Notes under the pieces: generated by a model
Told to the model about the DNA's origin: nothing
Database searches by the model: none
The model's input: the letters and a program-made list of their open reading frames with translations, nothing else
Program-made: the position numbers and the translations under genes
In this document: positions 41,508-54,700 of the stretch, piece after piece
Numbering within the stretch: the stretch's first letter is position 1
Layout of the letters: the number at the start of each line of letters is the position of its first letter
Assembly: GCA_035041965.1 (NCBI GenBank)
Contig: JAPYMA010000634.1
Location: 1 to 64,000 of the forward strand
DNA from: Anisakis pegreffii
Lineage: Eukaryota; Nematoda; Chromadorea; Rhabditida; Anisakidae
Direction: 5' to 3'
DNA length: 64,000 nt

Positions 41508-43214
41508 ATGGCCGACAGCGATTCCGAAGGAATTGATAATCTTCTTGGAGTAAGTGCTCCTATCAATACGCTTTCCATTTGTGTCAGCAAATTTCATTTT
41601 TCTATAGATGCGTAATTAAATTCTGTTGTATTTTTGTTCACATTCTTCACTCTACTCTCACCATCAAGTCATTCAATTCAAAAGCTATTCAATCTCATAT
41701 ACTTCCGCTATAAAACAGCATAAAATCAACTCAATTCTCGTTGTTAAATGAAGTTGCTACCATCAGTGGCGTACTCACAAGAACAACGTTGAAAATAGTG
41801 AGAATTTTGGATGAGCGGTTAAAATGGAGGTGTAATTCTTTTATAATATCAAAAACGATTGACGTTCTATTGTATTACTGCTAAAACTAGTGTACTATCG
41901 CAGTAGAAGAACACCTTCTACTCTAATACAGTCAATAATTCAAACGCGCCTCTCTTCCTGTGTTGAACAACCAAAAATTGAAATTGCCCTTTGTCAGCAT
42001 GCAATCAACATTCAGTGGAAAGTATGTTATGAAATTTTCACTATTGGCTTTATGATCTGACGATGAAAAGAAGATTTATTTATATTCAGGATATCGACGA
42101 TCTTGACGATGAACTGTTCGGAGGAAAAAAGAAGCAAGGAACAAAGAAACGACTTAGCAATCTAGATGACCTCTTCTCAAAAAATAAAGAAGTTTGTCTT
42201 GTATTCAGTTGCTCTCCTTCAACGGCTCTTTTGGAATGAAAACATTCAATACGATCGAATCTTTAATGAGTGTATTTTGCACAAGGACACCACAAAGACG
42301 ATATGCATTCTGCTTTCAGTTTTTAGTACTCATCTATGAAAATGAATGTATATTTAATAAATTGTTTCCACTCTTCAATTTTATGAAACAAAAGCGAGCA
42401 ATGTGATTTTTGGTTTTCATCACGCATTTATTGCAGCAGTGAAAAAAAAATTTTTTTTTGCAGCAAGCGGCTCGTCCGAAAAGAAATCTGAATGATTTAT
42501 TGTCAGCAGCCAATAAAAAGCCAGCCGTTTCATTCTTGGACCAAACAACACCAACACCCACAAAAAGAGTACATTTACGTTTGTACATTATTTATTTTTG
42601 TGTTCATTTCTAATATGAGTTGAAGGGGGCGATATTGGTTGTCCTAAATGAGAAATGATTACTCGATTCACAAAAGATGCCCAGATGAGGGGAAAAATCA
42701 TGAACTGATAATCTGAAGTGAGATAAATAAATCAATCTGCAGACTGTTCAGAAAGATGAACAACGTAGAGTTGACGAAGTTGACACTGGGTTAAGCAACG
42801 CAAAAAATCTTGCAAGTGATCCACCGCTGAGGTGAACTGATTTCATTTTTCCTTTTCTGTTGCTGATGGTAAACAAGTGCCACAAAAACTTTAGTCTGTC
42901 TGCAAAACTTCCACATAACCTATTCAGCGATCAAAATTTACTGCATATGATCTCAGTACTTGAACTGTTCAGAAGGCCCCTCACAATTGTTTCTAATATA
43001 ATGGCTAATTGGCTGCAGTAATCAAAGCAACGATCCAAAAGTTGAGGCAAGATCCGATTCAGTTTCAGGAGAGCAACAGCATCCAGTCGCACACAAGCTC
43101 AAGAACTGCTAGCGGCAGGCACACCATCAATGCCCACCTCTAACGCTGACGATTTATTTGGCCCTTTGCAACGGTCTGTATATCTACCATAATAATAATA
43201 ATAATCGAATCATA

Positions 43215-43250
<36 letters not shown>

Positions 43251-43441
43251 CTAACTGACCGAAATAATGCGCAAATTGTACGGAAGAACCGTAGGACGTT
43301 TCGGCGTTAGAACGCCATTATCAGCCACAATGTTGGGACACAGATATGGAACAAACTCCAACATTGTGGCTGATGATGGCGTTCTAACGCCGAAACGTCC
43401 TACGGTTCTTCCGTACAATTTGCGCATTATTTCGGTCAGTT

Positions 43442-43476
<35 letters not shown>

Positions 43477-46400
43477 CATTATTACTATCATTATTATTAT
43501 TACTTACCAAAATGCGCATCGCAACGCATACTCATTTGTTCATCCGCGAATAATCGAATCGGATCCACTCCGACAATTTGCACATGCCTCATTATTGAGC
43601 AACATGGTGCACTGTGTCAGAGTTAGAATTGTGCATTTGTGGGTCACCCATCGAATCAGTTGATTTATTTCTTAATTGCTAATCGCGTTATCAGAAAGAG
43701 GCGACCACCTTCAATGAAGAAAACCATTCAGTGCAGCTGACGGACTGATCTGATCTGTTCAAATAGCCCGTGCAGTTTCTTGATTAACACTCATAACTTT
43801 AACGAATGTCATACTGGCAGTGAGCGTACTATGGTGATGGAACGAAAGAATAATGCCTGCTGAAAACGACATGTCCATTTCTCAAAATGATGCCCTTTTG
43901 GACTTGAGACAACCTGTGTGAAATTGCGATGCCAAAAATTGGATTGAAAGGCCACTGAGTTAATTTGTTCTCGCCTAAGGCGCCTTAATTCATAAACTGT
44001 GAAAATTGTTTGGATTCAAGTAGGTTCTCTGACCTACACTTGACGAAAAAATAACTTGATCCAATGACTATCGAAAATAATTTTTCACAGGAGTAGAACC
44101 TTCAGAACTACAAATTCTGAAAAAAATTACCACAAAGTGTGTAGAAGGATTTTTTTTTGCTCATTATAAACATGGCTTTAGTTGCTGAAGTGCTAAATTT
44201 TTGTTAATAAGTACTCACATAAGTTCACCTAAAGTCAGCAGCAAATTACGTGACGTTCTGCTGAAAATTGAGCGTTAAATTATGTTTATATGGATATCAC
44301 ATTGATCGTTGCTTGAGTTAGTTACTAGAAATCAGTTTGAGCGTTCATTGAGCAGGCGCTCTGCAATGTCGCGGTCACGAACGAACCCAAATCTACTGGA
44401 ATCATCACAGCCACACCATACATCCAGCACACAATCAGCTGATAACTTACCATTTCTGCTCAGTGCCACTACAACCGGTGATGCTGCTGCAGTACAACCA
44501 AATGCTGCAGTACCAACAGCTGCAGACGGATCCTTTCATGGCTACGATCGAATTCAACGGTTCCTCCTCCATCAATCGTGCATTAACGCCAACTCTAATT
44601 TATTTATATATTTCATTAAAAAAGAATGTGATTTGGTTCAGTCATTCAAAGAATAATTTAGAATGCAATTCAAAGACTCAGAATTCAAAAAATGAGTGCA
44701 ATCATTCAATCTGAGCTTTTGAATAAATTTTTGCATACATTCTACAGGTATTCAGTAAATGATTTTTGAAGATTAGAAAATGAAATCGATCGACTGAATC
44801 GAGAAATTGACGATTTGAAGCGTAAGAAGAAAGAGGACGAGGAAGATCTGATTGATGAATGGAAGCAAAAGCTAGTTAAGAAGCAACAAGAACATAATGA
44901 GGCTATCAGCGAATTAGAAGCGAACCATCGGTATTTACTATTATTCTTGCGACGCATTTCATTATTTCTGATTGCCTAGTTCAACTATTATTCGCTTTCA
45001 AATTTCTGCTTTTTTCCTTCATCAACCTAATTAAATTCATGTCCAAACTAAAATATTTTCATTCAAATCGGAATTGATAATACTCTCATGAAAACAGCAA
45101 AAATGTATCAAATTCAGCTATAAAATCGAATCACTCTCATTGTATGCATTTGAAAAATTATTTCTTATGTAATACAATAAGTACTTTACATCAACAAATG
45201 CTCCGAGTGAAATCATACGTAATCTTCCCATAGATGATTACTCACAAATTTTATTTCAGTAGGGTCGTAGATCGTCTAAACGACGAATACACAAGTACAA
45301 GCGAACGAGTAATGCAGAATCTACAACGACAACTTGAAGCGATGGGTGTGGTACAAAGTGAATCGAGGTCTGCCACTCAATTCGTTCTTTTGGTGAACTG
45401 AGCAAAGAAGAAATCTCATGTGTTGACTGAGCATTGTTCAATCTCCATCAAATATGAATTCTTCGTTACGTTCACAAAGCGATTCGCTTTAAATGAATAC
45501 AACCAACACCATTTTGTTTAGTTTGTTTGTTTTTCTGCAGAAAACAAGAGTTGGTCGTAACAGAAGTGGAGAATTTAACAGAGCAGATTAAGCAGATTGC
45601 AACGCAAGTGACAACGTTAAATGAAAAGAGCTTTACTGATCGACAAACAACCGTTCAAATCAAAGAAGAACATGTCAAGCTCAGAGAAGAACGGTTATTT
45701 ATGGCTTTTGGTTTGGCATGAACATTTTTATCTTTTCAATACGACAATTCATATCGATTTCATTCAGCCAAAATGCGACATCTAATGGTGACTATGAATA
45801 ATTCTTTTGTATACTGGGTGATAACTATTGACAAGTTCACTTGAACGACCGAGTTGTTACATTCAGACTGGCAAAAGAACAAGAAAAACTGCAAGAAGAA
45901 CGTAAAATGGTGGATGAACTTAACATCAAATTGCAGTCGACATTTCAGCGCAGTGAAGAAGAAATTTTAAAGGTTACATTCACAACGCAGCGATGAACTT
46001 CAGTGAACAAAATTTCCGCTGATCAGTGGCCATTTTTCAGCATTCACTTTTTGTTTATTTATCGAAATCAAAATTCTAAACAACCAACATGACCTTCTTT
46101 CCAACGAAGGTGAATCACCATTGTCCTCAAGAGGCACCGGAATCACTGACAGTATTTTTAATAAATGTTTCTCTATAGGAAAAGTGGCAGATTCGAGATG
46201 AGCGAAATCGTTTGAATGCAGAAAAGAATGCATTCAAAGAGGAACAAAAATTCATATTGAACGTTATCGAGAAACACAAAGCTGAAACAGAAGCAGCAAG
46301 GGTATGAAAACAGTATTTATTCATTTTATATTTGATGAACGCATCCCTTTTCTATGAGACGCATCTTGTTTTCTAAGAAACTGGTATAACTGCTTTTGAC

Positions 46401-49400
46401 AGGGAACACACCAACACAAATAATATTTATTCATAACTTTCCACATTTAGCCTTTACAGCATCATCATTATAAAGTTGTCGATTCGCGAGATCGACAACA
46501 ACATAAATACGAATTGAAAACGAAATGAGAGATGTGGTTTACGTAATTATATAATGAATGACGGGAATAAGAAGTATTATATTAAGGTAGAAGACTGGGT
46601 TGAGAATAATTTTGAAGTTCGAAAACATAATCTTGTATGGGTCATTTAAATTGTTGATTTAAGAAAATTAATTACATTGTTAATTTATGACTTTATCTAT
46701 GTGTACAGTACTGGAGATAATGTGTGCGATGAGTGAAGGTGTTAAGATGAAGTGCTATTAACTAGTGTTGTGCGGGGAGAGAAAAAAGTCAGGGATGGGG
46801 ACAGTCCCCGAAAATGACCGCCGCTCGAAAATGGTCGAGGACGGGGATTCGGGAACTCCCCGCACAACACTACTATTAACGCCACATCTGTTACCAAGTT
46901 CCATACACTCTCTCAACTAACTTTCGGTACGCCGTGTGATCTGTTCTTTCATGCTCGAAATTCATATTTCGAGCCATTAGATCGCTCAAAAATCGAATCG
47001 GAGCTGATCCGATTTTTGAGTGATCTAATGGCTCTTCTCCCTTCAGTGCATTGATTATCAGTACTAAACCTGCAATCTCCATACCAGGTCCACATCTGGA
47101 GATTGCAGTCTTGGACATAAAGAGAGGTTGATTAGGACTGGCTTTATCTTAGGTGTAAGTGGTGGTACGGAGGCATCTCTCATTCTATGTTAGGTGGGAG
47201 AGTATTTACATTTCTGTCGATCTCGCGAACCGATCAGTTTATTTTATTGTGGTGCGGGGACGAGGAAAATCGTGGACGAAAGTTTGCAACCGGGGACCCC
47301 AAAAATCCGGTCGGCTCAAAAAAAATCGGGGATGGGGTCTTCGAAATTACCCGATCTCCGCACTACACCAGTTTATCATGACGATGCCATAGAGCCGAAT
47401 TATCGAAAGTTCCGAATAAATACTGACTTCAGTAATAACTTGCGTTGGTGTATTCGCTATTAGTGAAAAGTTGCATCAGTATCTTGTATTTGTTGATTAC
47501 TGATCAGACTGAAACAGGTCAAACTGTCTCAGCAGTGGTGTATGCAGATTATTTTTTCATGGGAGAGGGGCACAAGAGGTTTCATTGGAGTTGTCCAGTT
47601 TCAATACATCAAATACTTTCAAAAACTACAAAACTATTTGTAGAAAGATTTATCGTTACTAATTTTCGGTATGTCGGGGATGGGGTCGTCGATTTTTTTT
47701 TTCATCTCCGCAGTCCTTCAACTGCATAACTGATTCTTATATTGCAAAAGTCTGAATATTTTATAACATTTATTACCGAATATTGAAATAATTTCTTATA
47801 GCAATTGCATATGTTGATGCTGTTTTATATGGATAAAGATTGCACTCTTTCTGTCAAGCTTTGCTTGTTCCCGATAAATATTCAGCGATCACAAGTCAAA
47901 CAATTTTTAGACGGCCTTCGTAAACGAACAGCACGACCTGTTAGTGAGAATGTTCTCTGAAAAAGCAGCCTTTGATGAGGAGAAAAACGCATTCATCACT
48001 CAACGAGACAACGATATTGCACGTCTCAAGGCGGAGGCACAACGCTTGCAAGAGAGAGTAAAACAGGTGATTAATTCAATTCTTTATGATTATTGATAAT
48101 TTACCAATACTTACGAATTTCTCATCAGTGATATGTTCTCATCAATTGTAACTGCACACAATCCTTCTGAAACAACGTGCTCTTGATGAATAAGTCAAAA
48201 GAGTTTCTAATTGTAACATTCTTTTTATGATGTTAAAGCGTTACTTTAGAAGGCTTCTAACACTTTTATGATCTTGAAACGGTTCTTTGAAACAAGTGCT
48301 CTATGTTATTAAGGAGCAAATGAAAAGTTGGAGCGGAGGGTGTGGCGGGGAGCCGAAAAAAAGGGGAATGTGGACAACCGAAGAGACTGTTTATTGAGCA
48401 GGGGGAAGGGTCTAGCAATTAGACGTTCTTTTTCAGCAGCATGAACTCAACTTCATTATTTCTATGAGCAAGCAGCTCCGTTACAAACTTCTTGCAAGCG
48501 CGTATTATCAAAACGGTTCCCCGAAGAACGACTCATTTGATGTAGCAAAATCGTGTACCTCTCCGAGTCAATGTCTTTGTACAGTTTATTACCCAGAGGG
48601 AGTGGGTGATCACCTTACAAAGGGGGTGGTGGTGTGGATAGGTCTGAATAATATTTTATAATACGCATTGAAACAGAGAGATCATAAAAATTTTAGTTAT
48701 AAAAGCAGGTGAGTTTTGCAAACGATGAACTGTTGTTGCAGGTTGAAGATGCCGAAAAATTAATGGTAGCTTCACGACAAACATATCAATCTAAGTATCG
48801 TGAAGTGAGCTTTATGAATTCATGCTTAAACTCATTTTGTATTATTCCAGTTATCGTTGCTGCCCAACTTGATAAACTCATGGCACATACAATCTCTTAC
48901 AGTTCGAAACAAATAGTGTCTATAAATTATACATTTGGGCGATGTTTTCTTTTTTTTATGGGAGGGATGGGGGGAAGAGACCGCATACTGAGCTCTTGAA
49001 AATACAACATACTGCTGAAAAGTTTGTCGAAAAAGAATAGGCATATTTGCGTATAAAAAAGATTAAAATTTTTAGTTGATCGAACTGGAACAGACACTAT
49101 TTGACGAATGTATTGAACTGCAGCAATGTAGAGCCGAACTCGAGGCGTCCTTAACGAATAAATCTCTTGCTTATAACCAGTTAGCCATTAACGAGGTAAT
49201 TATTCACAATTTGAATTATTCTCTTGTGAAACTTTAACTATGAGTCTCAATTCAGATAAGTTTCTCCAACCTTTACCTTCTTATAAATGATAGAGTGGAT
49301 TATGATGCAATCAGTCCTTTCCGAATTGAATAACGCGTATCCCTTACAAAAGCTAACAAAACGGCCCGATATTTTGGGTCGTAAATCGAAGATACGAAAG

Positions 49401-50203
49401 AAACCATTCTTGGGTGTTCTCATTTAGAGAAGCTGTTTGGTATAGGAAGAAGTTTTAGGTACCATTTGAACGGAATCTGCCAGAAGTGGTCGCAGACCCT
49501 TTCACTGACGCCACATCCAATCAAAGGTTAGTTTATGAAATGGCTTCACGTCCCTAGTATGCAATCATTGTAGTAAAAGGATGCCCTAAAAAGTACCGAC
49601 TCAGTACGATCTGCAAATGACGTAAGTGCCGACAAAGTCACTAAAAAGATTTCAACAACTTACGAACTGAGTTCGTGCCGAAGCGTCGACAGTCCAGAAG
49701 TGAGGTGAGTCAGGACTTGTCGGCAGCTTCATCCTGATCTCTCACGAAAGTGCTCTGGATAAATAACCCACAGTTTGCTCACTGTCAAGATAGGTGACGC
49801 AGTGACAATTTTTCAATCATCTAATTGAAAAAGTGTCAGCATGAGTTCTCCATTGCCAAACAGCGCAGATTATTCATCGAAAACACCTTCAGGGTGAAGC
49901 TACTGTCTGCACCCACTTCCCTCTTCGGTCACTTCGAACACGTTCGCATGCCGATGTTTCAGGTCCAACCCACGTACAATCACAGTTCACAAGTTGTCAA
50001 TACGCTACCCCACCAATAATTTTCCACTGAGGCTATTTTTTTGTTCGTCGACGTTTTGCACACATTCACTCGACAATCTTGATTTTTTACGCCATCACGT
50101 AATTTGCAGGAACGAAGATGTTCGAACTGTTTTAAAGATGCACGCCGATATGCTCGACCGCTATTTGCCAGACACTGAAATCGATAGAAACCAATCACAA
50201 TAG
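41508..50203 (+). CDS. Long coiled-coil protein, FBF1/DYF-19-like
   Basis: The 19 exons are 41508-41549, 42090-42191, 42464-42568, 42743-42831, 43069-43173, 44329-44559, 44772-44930, 45260-45367, 45541-45693, 45867-45972, 46179-46301, 47911-48066, 48742-48804, 49076-49195, 49459-49526, 49580-49704, 49834-49893, 49963-49992 and 50110-50203 (about 680 codons). Junctions join in phase except 49526 to 49580, where an indel or a missed microexon is likely. The N-terminus carries repeated acidic DDLFG-type motifs (DDLDDELFGG, NLDDLFSK, NADDLFGPLQ). The middle 350 residues are continuous coiled coil rich in K, E, Q and R. The layout resembles FBF1, a transition-fibre protein at the ciliary base, DYF-19 in C. 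elegans. Coiled coils converge easily, so the name is tentative; that a gene is here is not. Confidence 0.82.
43190..43505. mobile_element. Foldback element with about 126-bp inverted arms, intronic
   Basis: Left arm about 43211-43336 and right arm 43358-43490 are near-perfect inverted repeats around a 21-nt loop. The outer parts of the arms are ATA/TAT trinucleotide runs; the inner 80 bp are unique sequence. One visible difference is CATTATCAG against CTGATGATG. The right arm on the plus strand, and the left arm on the minus strand, carry the order CTGATGA (CTGATAA in the left arm), a GGCGTTCTAACGCC hairpin, then GAAACGTC, resembling a hammerhead ribozyme core. The element sits in the intron 43174-44328 of the coiled-coil gene and would form a very stable hairpin in the pre-mRNA. 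Confidence 0.85.
46763..46872. mobile_element. 110-bp hAT-like MITE with perfect TSD
   Basis: The ends are exact 17-bp inverted repeats (TAGTGTTGTGCGGGGAG), and both flanks read CTATTAAC, a perfect 8-bp target-site duplication typical of hAT superfamily insertions. The interior is G-rich with GGGACAGTCCCC and other self-complementary stretches, and has no coding capacity. It lies in the intron 46302-47910 of the coiled-coil gene. Confidence 0.9.
46969..47107. repeat. Two adjacent inverted repeats
   Basis: A 25-bp-arm hairpin (GAGCCATTAGATC... with its complement, one mismatch) spans about 46969-47034. A second (CTGCAATCTCCA/TGGAGATTGCAG) spans about 47070-47107. The minus strand is open across both for about 75 codons, but the repeats make coding unlikely. 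These may be remains of another foldback insertion. Confidence 0.7.
47245..47370. mobile_element. Degenerate second copy of the hAT-like MITE
   Basis: The left end reads TATTGTGGTGCGGGG and the right end, reverse-complemented, TGGTGTAGTGCGGAG. Both are diverged forms of the TAGTGTTGTGCGGGG terminus of the element 370 bp upstream. The flanks GTTTATTT and GTTTATCA match at 6 of 8 positions. The interior also shares GGGATGGGG. Confidence 0.6.
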
Positions 50204-51724
50204 CACTGAAATAAAACATGCATTCAACGCGATAAAACGCCAGCATATGTACGAAATCAATTAAATCAGTGACAGCTACTCCACAAAGCGTCCAACTGCA
50301 TTAGCACTTGTATCACCGATGAAATTTTGCGAAACAACCGTCTGCTATGATCACGTTTCGACGAACAACGTGAAAAATTCGATGCTTTCAGCCTCGAAAT
50401 AATACCTATTCTAAATGCTGAACATATGTTCTATGTGGGTGATAAAAGTTGTCATCATTTCAATGATGCCTTTTCTCACAATAGACTAGAATAATCACTT
50501 GCAGTATTCAACTTTCTCGTTCGATAGATCCGCGTTGTGATAGAACAACTGAATAATGATGCTTTATGAATGAATGATATTGTCGGATGGCTTTAAGTAT
50601 TCAACATACGACTGAAGCAATATCAATGTTAATTACACACTGGATAGAGGTAAGGTATGTAGGTGCGTGCACATCACATAATCATAGACAAACATCAATG
50701 AGAAACTGACAGACGGAGATTGATCACCAGCATAAAGAACATAATCACATCATATTTTATTCTTATAACAACAGAAAAAATAATTACGATTAACTGAATA
50801 CTGATTTCATATATTATATTTCAAAGTGACAATTATTTTGCAGGAATTCTGTTACCAATACTGATATTAAATTAGAACCGTAATGTTTACATAAGTTAGC
50901 AAATATATATATGTAAACAACAATGATGAATAAATTTTTAAAAAAACGTATCAGGATTAATAAAACCGATTAAAAATATTCACAAGAAAGTACAAGAAAT
51001 TATCTACACAAGGCTGCACAAGCTTGAAGCGAGACGAGAAATGAAATGGTTATTTACTGAAACTGAAATATGAATAATTCATAAAAATGGAAGTGTTTTA
51101 TGACACCACCGTATACCTTGCTTTGCCACGCACCCGAAAAAAAATATTAAGTTAACCAGAGCCATTTTCATTTTGAATATGGAATCAAAACGACTCTTTA
51201 TTCGGTCATTCAGATTCGACCTGGATGTACAAAGTCTGAGAGAAGTCACACGCATTTTCAAATCTAATTCATATCTTATGATGGTAACTATAATTGTTTT
51301 CGTTGAATATTACAACACTAATGGATTCTAGATGTTTTTAGGTACTTTCAACTGTTCAAGCAGACTGATCTTAGCTAGTTTGTGAGCCTTTTGCTATTCG
51401 TCGCTGAGCTGGCTAATAAATCTGAATTAATCCCATCCCAAAACAACAGAAAATAAAAACGTGTTGAATAAAACGTGTTAATACAATACAAACTGAGAAC
51501 AATTAAACAGACAGTAAACTTATGTATTACATACAAATACAATGCTGACAAGAATAAGCATTTACATGCATCAGAAAGTTATTAGCATAACTGATTATGC
51601 TGAACGTTCAAATCAAATGATAGAACATCTTCTGAGTTTCGTTCTATTCTACAAAATAAAGCAAACTAAGAGAATATCAAAGAATTCATTGGCCAACGGG
51701 ATGCAGAATAACAGTAAAGATCAG
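50204..51724. other. Intergenic between convergent genes
   Basis: This is the 3' flank of the coiled-coil gene and of efk-1, which converge here. It is AT-rich, and I see no gene, RNA or repeat of note. Confidence 0.5.
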
Positions 51725-54700
51725 TCAAACTGCACATTGTTCGGCCAATTCATAGAGTTTATTAGCGAGTTTCCCTCTCATTGATTCCATTGCTAATTCG
51801 GCTGCCTCTGTGAACAATTCATAGGCTTTTGTGAAATCCTGTTCAAGACCGTAACCGCCTACATTATTATTATTATTATTATTATTATCTATTAGCATCG
51901 ATAGGGATGTGATACTATCACTCTAATTGATTTTATGAAAAACGTATTACGTATTGCTTACAACTGCAAGACTGTTAAGTGAACGTATGAAAACTTAAGT
52001 GGCAGAAATGCCGCAAAAAAAAGAGGAGAAACGAGCTAACCCTCTTTATACATTTCGGCTATCTTCTGAATAATTTCATATCTTGGCTTCACCATCGATC
52101 CTTCGTTCCCGTCATCAGAATCCTCCAAAAACGTTACCGCTCTACTGTACCATTCTACAGCCTTAGGCCAATAAGGTGATCTGTAGTGTACCAAGATTAA
52201 TTTCACAGAGTAAGAAGTGGACATCACACTCATGAATTTATACGCTGAATAATTTCAGCTTCTATGTTTAAAAGATATAAGGGAATAACATAAACGTTAC
52301 ATTGACTTTCCAAGCCCTCGACCAGTCTCATAACTTTCAGCCACGAACAACATCGATGAACGATCACCCATTTCAGCAGCCGTTTCCATTAGTTCAATAC
52401 CGAATCCTTCACAGTCGTCATCTCCCCAATAATCAGTGTTCGTGATATCCTTGAGAAGTTCATGAGGTAAACCTAAACACCTCATCTAATAACAATACAC
52501 ATATTCGCAAAACCAACGATTATAAAACTGTTGTATCGATGTGAACTGTTCCAAATGAACACATTTCCAATGGAAGTTCCTCACTGAATTGATGAAGCAG
52601 ATGAAAATCGTCAGTTAATTGCTTCAAAATAATTATCTAATCCGATTAATTGGAACGTCTATATACCTATATGATCAACATCGAAAACAGAATTCCAATA
52701 GTAATGATCGCATGATGGAAAAATGAATCAGAAGAGGTTAGTTTTGCTTTGAATAAACATCAGATCGTTACCATGGGCTATTTGAGCCGTGGTGATAATC
52801 GCTTCAAGAACGCCACAACGTCGAGCCATATCCAGATGATAAAGAGCTGCTTCTTTATCATACTCCAGTGATTCCTCTTCAATGAGGATTATCAGTTTCA
52901 TCATCAAACAAATCGAAAATCTGAATCGCGTTCCAGCAATTGATGCAACAAGCAACGTATTTATGGGTTTTCTCTTAAGTCCAGATCATTAATGAATTGA
53001 ATATTCACCTGCAGCTGAACCATCGCTTCCAGTTGTAACCTTTAAATTTTCATTTCTGGATGCACTCACGGATTTTGGAAGAAAACGGCCTACTTCGTGA
53101 TAACGTGCTAGATCTAAGTGGACCTGAAAAAACGCACACTCATTTCGTTATACAACACTCTGGTTGATTCAGATATCATACTAAAGGATATTTGCATCAA
53201 AACAATAAAAAGAAAGCGCCAGCAACCTGGCCAAGCACAGAAGTTGTATGAGTTTGTCTGGAAATGTCAGCAAGCTGCTGCATTTCGGTGGCCGATAGAA
53301 AGCCGGCTGGTCGGGAAAGTTTCCTCGCTTCCAGCCAGAATGCTTCTTTCTCAGACTCCTGAAAAGAACCATTATCGTATTCTTTGGAAACAGTTGAAAG
53401 CAAAGCACAAAATATGAGCACACATACATCTTAAAAAAGTAGAACAAACAATGAGCACACGTGCTAATGTAGCTGTTATGGTTCAGCAGAGGTTCGACAC
53501 TATAGAAAATAGATGTTCCATGGAATGTTACACTATAGAAAAATGTTCCATGCAATTTTTAGACGTCTTGTGATCGCCGTTACTAAATAAACCGTTGATG
53601 GTATCGCTTTCATAAGTAATTTTTCCAGGGGTAATTTTTTCATTGAAAGAAAAGTTACAAAAACGTAAATGAAGATGATATTTGGCTTTGGTATAACTTA
53701 ACAAACGCCTTTGATTTAGTAACTAATAAAAAATCTTTTGAAAATGTGAAAAGCGACGGAATTTATAACAGAAACAAATATTCAAAACAATTCAATCATT
53801 GGTTAGCATACGTTGATCAGCCTGGTAGGAATAAAGTAGCGAAAAAATAATGTAAGGAGCAAACAGGACAATACTGACTGTCGTTAGAAGCATAATGGTT
53901 AATGTTCGCTGACTGAGGAGCTTGAAGAATTATGGGTTAGAAGCAATTATTACATAATTGCAACGACAAAAAGGGCCGAGAAATAAAATCTGAAGTGTAT
54001 AAGTGCAAAATTAATTCAGTTCTTTCGTGTTTTTAACTAACGATTCACATTCTGGCAAATCATCATTGTAAGTGCATAATCAGTTCACCGCCTCTGTGCT
54101 GCACAACGCTATCAAATCTGCATGGCAAAAATGTGACTTCATACAAAAGGTGACTAGTGTATATGTAGACCATAAGACCTGTAATGGAATAAAAAACATT
54201 ACATTGACTGCAAAAGCACCGACCCGTGTCAGTCTTGAGCTACAGCAACTGCTTGTGCTATCGACACTCAAACATCTTTCAAGAGGAGCAGTTCGCATCT
54301 GAAAATTACAGCCGCCTTTGCAACGGAGGAACAACTTAATCGTTAATTGATTAAAATACTTTTTAAAAGGCTGGAAGAATAACGAGCCGACTGCTTTATT
54401 GAATGCGAGCAGAAAAGAAATATGATCAAAACCGATAAACAAAATAAAACCAAATGCGATAAAGAAACAAATATGTCAATTTGAAAGGAAAACAGACGAT
54501 AGATGACCAGTTGATGATTAAAATTGGTGTGCGACAAGTACCTACTTCACGCCGAGTAAAACTAATTTCAAACACTAAATGGCGCCGCGTTCAATGAGAA
54601 GTAATCATGATAATAAGCTTCCACAATCTGGGTTCCCTGCCAAACAAGGTTGAGTGAAATTGAAAATGAGATGACTGCAAGCATAACCTCATCATCGTTT

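Noticed and set aside
46891..47118. 75-codon minus-strand frame with protein-like composition
   Set aside because: It spans two inverted repeats inside an intron, so the frame is most likely fortuitous.
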